NCBI GenBank assembly: GCA_963971425.1
Contig: OZ020515.1
Location: 36,656,371-36,720,370, forward strand
DNA length: 64,000 nt
Direction: 5' to 3'
Source: Bryoerythrophyllum caledonicum
Taxonomy: Eukaryota > Streptophyta > Bryopsida > Pottiales > Pottiaceae
In this document: one piece after another, positions 62,325 to 64,000 of the stretch
Position numbering within the stretch: position 1 is the stretch's first letter
Layout: the number at the start of each line of letters is the position of its first letter
Translations under genes and position numbers: made by a program
The notes under the pieces: generated by a model
Databases searched by the model: none
The model's input: only the letters and a program-made list of their open reading frames with translations
What the model was told of the DNA's origin: nothing

Positions 62325-64000
62325 ATGACAAGTCGCTGGAATCGTCAGAATTTTGAGAGAGAGGATGAGTGTCGTGCGTGGTCCGATACTGAAAGTGAGG
62401 ATGCTCGGATGATGGAGCACGGCGACTTTCAGGGCAGTGGCGACGAGAGCGATGGTGATCTGGAGTTGCTGCAGGGCGAAATCCCGCCTGCCCTCACGAG
62501 CCTCAATCGGCCCGGGAGGTGTTCAATTGGAAGTTCACATGGCATCAACTCGGCCTCACTTACTGCCGATTTCGATACCATTGGAGACGACAATGATATC
62601 ATTGTCGCTCCTACGCCTCCAAAGTTGCTTCGGTCGACTAGTAGCCAGCAACTGCCTACGTCGAATCCTCAACTCAGGGCGTCTCGGAGGTTTGGAGCGG
62701 GCAGTAGACAAGTTGGCGAAGGGCGCATGAGGGCTAATCAAACGGCCATCCCATATCTTTGGTGCAGGTCCGGAGGGGCCAATGCTACATCGAGGAGGTC
62801 ATCTGGAGTGGGGTCGGGAGGCATGCGGCATCTTGACAGCCGAGGAGTTGGGCTCAGCTCACAACCATCAATTCAAGGTGGTACTTAGCCGAGCAATTCA
62901 AGCCCAGCTGTAGCAGGTCGGCAAGTCTTGGGAGATATCAGTAACGTGGAAGGGGAACGTGGAGTAAGGACTGCAGGATCGGGGGCCAAGAAGCGATCAC
63001 TGCAGAGAGGGCTCTGGACCGACGATCAACTTTCCAGAGCCATGCATGCAGTTGAAGGTGGGATGCGAATTCAAACTGCCGGGAACCTATACCGAATTCC
63101 TCCATCATCACTGCGCGACCATCTTTATGGTATCACCCGTGGGCGCAAGCGGGGTGGAAAATGCGTGTTGTCCGCAGAGGAGGAACAACTCATTGTCGAT
63201 TGGGTCATTCAGCTCCAACAACGTGGCCACCCCATCACATTGGCCTCACTGCGGATGAAGGTAGCAGACATATGTCAAGATAGAGAGACTCCCTTCACCG
63301 AAGGTATACCCGAGCGAGGCTGGTTGAGATGGTGGCGCCGTCGGCATCCGGAGTTGACTCTTCGAGTCGCTCAAGGGCTTCAGACTTCCCGTGCACGTGG
63401 CCTTTGTGAGGAAAACGTACAGACCTTTTATCAAAATTTGAAGCACCTGTATGATATGAATTTGTACTCACCGGATAGAATTTGGAACTGTGATGAAATA
63501 GGTGCACAGGCTGGTCGAAACGGAGGTGCACTTGTTCTTGCACGCAAAGGTACTCGCACTATCCATCAAGTGATGCCAGATGAGAGAGAGTGGCTATCAG
63601 TTCTCGTGTGTGTCAATGCTGCAAGACAAGCGATTCCTAGCTTCTATGTTTTCAAGAGCAAGAGATTTCGACGGAATTATATAGCGAGCTGTGAAAGTGG
63701 TGCCACCATGGCCATGCAGCCACATGCGTGGATGAAAAGTTTTTTGTTTTCTAAGTGGATTTCCCATTTTGTCAAGTCTGTTGAACAGTTGGAGGTATTT
63801 CATGTGAGCGTAGGCACTTGCTCATTTTAGATGGGCATGTGAGTCATGTGTCTATTGACACAGTAGTGGAAGCACGTCGACAAGGTCTTGATATCCTGAC
63901 GTTACCATCGCATACGTCACATGCGATGCAACCGTTGGATGTGTGCTTGTTTAAACCTTTTAAAACCGCATTCAAGGCCTACCGTGATTATTGGACATAT
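62325..64000 (+). pseudogene. pogo/Tigger-like transposase, one stop and one frameshift, runs off the window
   Basis: From the ATG at 62325 (MTSRWNRQNFE) an acidic, disordered-looking segment leads to a TAG at 62886–62888. The same frame continues without a break to about 63800. The second part has a Psq-type helix-turn-helix (LWTDDQLSRAMHAVEGGMRI … YRIPPSSLRDHL), a CENP-B-type DNA-binding domain (LSAEEEQLIVDWV … RGWLRWWRRRHPEL) and the start of a DDE_1 domain (IWNCDEIGAQ, first aspartate). Around 63801 the frame shifts. LLILDGHVSH (second aspartate) and TLPSHTSHAMQPLD (third) follow in another frame to the window edge. These are hallmarks of the pogo superfamily of Tc1/mariner-like elements. 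No termini can be tested here. It is non-functional as read. Confidence 0.88.

Overview
The window is nuclear DNA of a land plant. It has intron-containing genes with GT–AG introns, an N-glucosaminyl-transferase subunit, a DEAH helicase and an ankyrin/SKIP35-type protein that read like plant orthologues, and plant-type repeats: a Ty1/copia element primed on initiator tRNA, a Helitron, and Tc1/mariner and pogo relics. The style of the receptor kinase and the dense mixture of DNA transposons suggest a bryophyte or another seed-free plant. That is inference; no marker here fixes the species.

Region 1 (1–16.2 kb) is the gene-rich part. On the minus strand lies a seven-exon SKIP35-like ankyrin protein gene (1347–4386). 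It diverges from a tiny four-exon TMA7 ribosome-associated protein gene (5795–6668, plus). Next come a seven-exon PRP43/DHX15-type DEAH helicase (9809–13471, plus) and an intronless gene for a 386-residue protein with an N-terminal hydrophobic hairpin (14956–16116, plus). All splice sums are exact multiples of three. A second gene island at 24.8–28.4 kb holds a nine-exon GPI1/PIG-Q gene.

Region 2 (16–50 kb) is mostly AT-rich spacer and decayed mobile DNA. It contains a Tc1/mariner transposase relic with a ~180-bp satellite, a TA-flanked fold-back element built from the same satellite inside a broken LRR receptor kinase gene, small inverted-repeat elements, a 470-bp Helitron with a textbook 3' hairpin and CTAG end, a tRNA-derived SINE and a PIF1-like helicase relic. 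It also contains several copies of an ~800–920-bp element family bounded by TTAA and CCCCTAAAGG.

Region 3 (49.6–61.5 kb) is a three-level nest and the most unusual part. A TTAA/CCCCTAAAGG element (49598–61509) was hit by a DNA transposon (50718–61489) that has CAGGGTTGT terminal inverted repeats and a perfect 8-bp duplication, CTTGGGCT. That transposon carries GC-rich ~21-bp tandem arrays near both ends in opposite orientation, a third array in the middle, a damaged leftward gene for an acidic coiled-coil protein, and an intact rightward gene for a 528-residue protein kinase. Candidate TATA boxes flank the central array, as in a divergent promoter. A Ty1/copia retrotransposon (53894–58802) with two 165-bp LTRs later landed inside the central array. 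No transposase is recognisable in the kinase-bearing element, and a 200-N gap hides part of its left side.

Region 4 (61.5–64 kb) contains a pogo/Tigger-like transposase reading frame. It has one internal stop and one frameshift, and it runs off the right edge of the window.
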